From positions 1 through 32,466 of the forward strand of contig SOKL01000126.1 of NCBI GenBank assembly GCA_004376265.1: a stretch of 32,466 nucleotides of DNA, given 5' to 3'. Positions 31,258 through 32,466 of the stretch are shown here, in pieces (the stretch's first letter is position 1; each line of letters opens with the position of its first letter). Below the pieces are notes generated by a model that saw only the letters and a program-made list of their open reading frames with translations, had not been told where the DNA came from and searched no databases. The DNA comes from Candidatus Thorarchaeota archaeon (GTDB lineage: Archaea; Asgardarchaeota; Thorarchaeia; Thorarchaeales; Thorarchaeaceae). The position numbers and the translations under genes are program-made.

Positions 31258-32466
31258 CTACATGAATCGCAGATGTGCATAGGCCTCTGTTTCAGTGTCG
31301 AAGGCATAGTGCACTTTCTGGTAGTCCTTGCGGAACTCTCCAACCTCACCAGCCACCTTCTCTAGATCTTCTCCTTTCATAACCACTCGGGTCATGAACT
31401 CTGCAATCGCATCCATCTCCGACTCCTTCATACCCAGTCTGGTCATCTCACTTGTTCCGAGCCTAATCCCACCTGGAGCCTTGTAATCGCGACCCCTCTT
31501 CTTATCCCAAGGTAGAAGATTGCGATTGATGATCATGTTTGCATCTTCTAGTCTCTCTTCAACAGTGGCTCCATCTTTCATCGGTGTTTCAGTAATGTCC
31601 ACAAGAATAACATGTGATTCAGTGAAGCCCTTGTGCTCTGCGATAACGCTCCAACCCCTCTCATGGAGTGACTGAGCCAATGCCTTGGCATTCTTTAGAA
31701 TTTGATCCATGTACTCGTTGCCAAATTCCATCAATTCAGCCAGAACAACAGCAAGGCCAGCAACGTTGTGAAGATGGTGATTACTAAGTAGTCCAGGGAA
31801 TGAAGCTCTCTTGATCGCTTCAGCGAATTCTTCCTTGGCTAACACGATCCCATGCTGAGGTCCAGGCATTGTCTTGTGAGTGGATGCAGTCATTATGTCC
31901 GCACCCTCTCTCAGTGGATCCTGGAAACGTCCGGCTGTAATCAGACCTGAAACGTGTGCTGAGTCATATCCGATAGTCATTCCGTATTCATCAGCTATGT
32001 CACGAAACTCCTTGACAGGATGTGGAAATGGAAACACGCTTCCCCCAAAAAGAAGGAACTTGATCTCATCGCCCTTGTCATGTAGCTTCTTTATGAGGTT
32101 CATACTTGCATCAATGTCGATGTTGAACTCCTTGTCATCGAACACCCAGTTGCGTACCTTATGACCCCTGATAGCGCCTGCAGTACCACCAAGATTTCTT
32201 CTAGCATGAGAGATATGACCACCATGTGCGATTGAAAGAGCTAGCATCCTATCACCTGGGTCCATCACTGCGGTATACATCGCTAGATTCGCTACTACGC
32301 CTGAGATTGGTCGCACATCTACAAAATCCGCCTTGAACAGTTTCTTTGCTAGATCTATGGTGATGAGTTCAACCTCGTCTATATACTTACAACCCGCATA
32401 GACTCGCTCACCTGGCCAGCCCTCTGCATAACGGTCTCGAAAGTCACTGACTATTGCAGACCTAAC
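31258..32466 (-). CDS. glyA: serine hydroxymethyltransferase, 5' end cut by the window edge
   Basis: This pyridoxal phosphate enzyme interconverts serine and glycine with a C1 pterin carrier. The frame is open over the last 403 codons, from the window edge to the stop; the N-terminus lies outside. Visible blocks are ERVYAGCKYIDEVE, VRPISGVVANLAMY, DSAHVSGLI and the PLP lysine in ASTHKTMPGPQHG; GIRLGTSEMTRLGM is near the C-terminus. It complements GcvT/GcvH in C1-glycine metabolism, and the pterin carrier would come from MptE/FolP. A shorter frame starting at 32316 is only the internal GTG of this gene. Confidence 0.95.
   Translation of the reverse strand, partial: VRSAIVSDFRDRYAEGWPGERVYAGCKYIDEVELITIDLAKKLFKADFVDVRPISGVVANLAMYTAVMDPGDRMLALSIAHGGHISHARRNLGGTAGAIRGHKVRNWVFDDKEFNIDIDASMNLIKKLHDKGDEIKFLLFGGSVFPFPHPVKEFRDIADEYGMTIGYDSAHVSGLITAGRFQDPLREGADIMTASTHKTMPGPQHGIVLAKEEFAEAIKRASFPGLLSNHHLHNVAGLAVVLAELMEFGNEYMDQILKNAKALAQSLHERGWSVIAEHKGFTESHVILVDITETPMKDGATVEERLEDANMIINRNLLPWDKKRGRDYKAPGGIRLGTSEMTRLGMKESEMDAIAEFMTRVVMKGEDLEKVAGEVGEFRKDYQKVHYAFDTETEAYAHLRFM

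Overview
The window looks like a chromosomal segment of an Asgard archaeon, most likely a Thorarchaeota-type lineage; the lineage is inferred from gene content, not proven. It carries an archaeal replication and translation core: PolD large subunit DP2, a multi-OB RPA, RadB, aIF2-alpha, eL42, eS27, Nop10 and CDP-archaeol synthase. It also has genes best known from eukaryotes or Asgards: Elf1, an OST3/OST6-OSTC-like oligosaccharyltransferase subunit, STT3, Sec61-beta and a candidate PAC3-like proteasome chaperone. Coding density is very high, with no gene-free stretch above 300 bases. Many genes overlap, and start sites often carry GGTGA-type Shine-Dalgarno sequences with ATG, GTG or TTG.

Layout. 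1-6.4 kb: metallophosphoesterase, SWIM zinc-finger protein, a sequon-rich secreted protein, then a minus-strand operon (39-aa membrane peptide, coiled-coil protein, Lhr helicase, EngB-type GTPase). 6.4-8.4 kb: Elf1, divergent from a small winged-helix protein plus cysteine desulfurase. 8.4-14.4 kb: RPA-like protein and DP2, divergently arranged. 14.4-16 kb: CBS-domain protein and CDP-archaeol synthase. 16-22.3 kb: genome maintenance, with RadB, a RuvC/RNase H-like protein, an XPD-family helicase and topoisomerase IA, plus two small proteins. 22.4-29 kb: the OSTC-like subunit, pterin synthesis (MptE, FolP), glycine cleavage T and H proteins, and STT3. 29-32.5 kb: a minus-strand run of Nop10, aIF2-alpha, eS27, eL42, Sec61-beta, a MazG-like protein and SHMT (cut by the window edge).

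Three themes link the genes. The first is DNA replication and repair. The second is C1-glycine-pterin metabolism: MptE and FolP make the pterin carrier, which GcvT/GcvH and SHMT load with C1 units. The third is secretion and N-glycosylation: Sec61-beta, STT3, the OSTC-like subunit and a likely glycoprotein client.

The most interesting signals are as follows. (1) A perfect 363-bp tandem duplication has added an extra OB fold to RPA. (2) The N-terminal helical module of RPA also appears as an apparent insertion in the neighbouring DP2. (3) A small OSTC/OST3-like protein lies near STT3. (4) A PAC3-like protein sits next to topoisomerase. (5) A short CxxC winged-helix gene is joined to a cysteine desulfurase. 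No CRISPR array, tRNA, rRNA, insertion sequence or intein was found.
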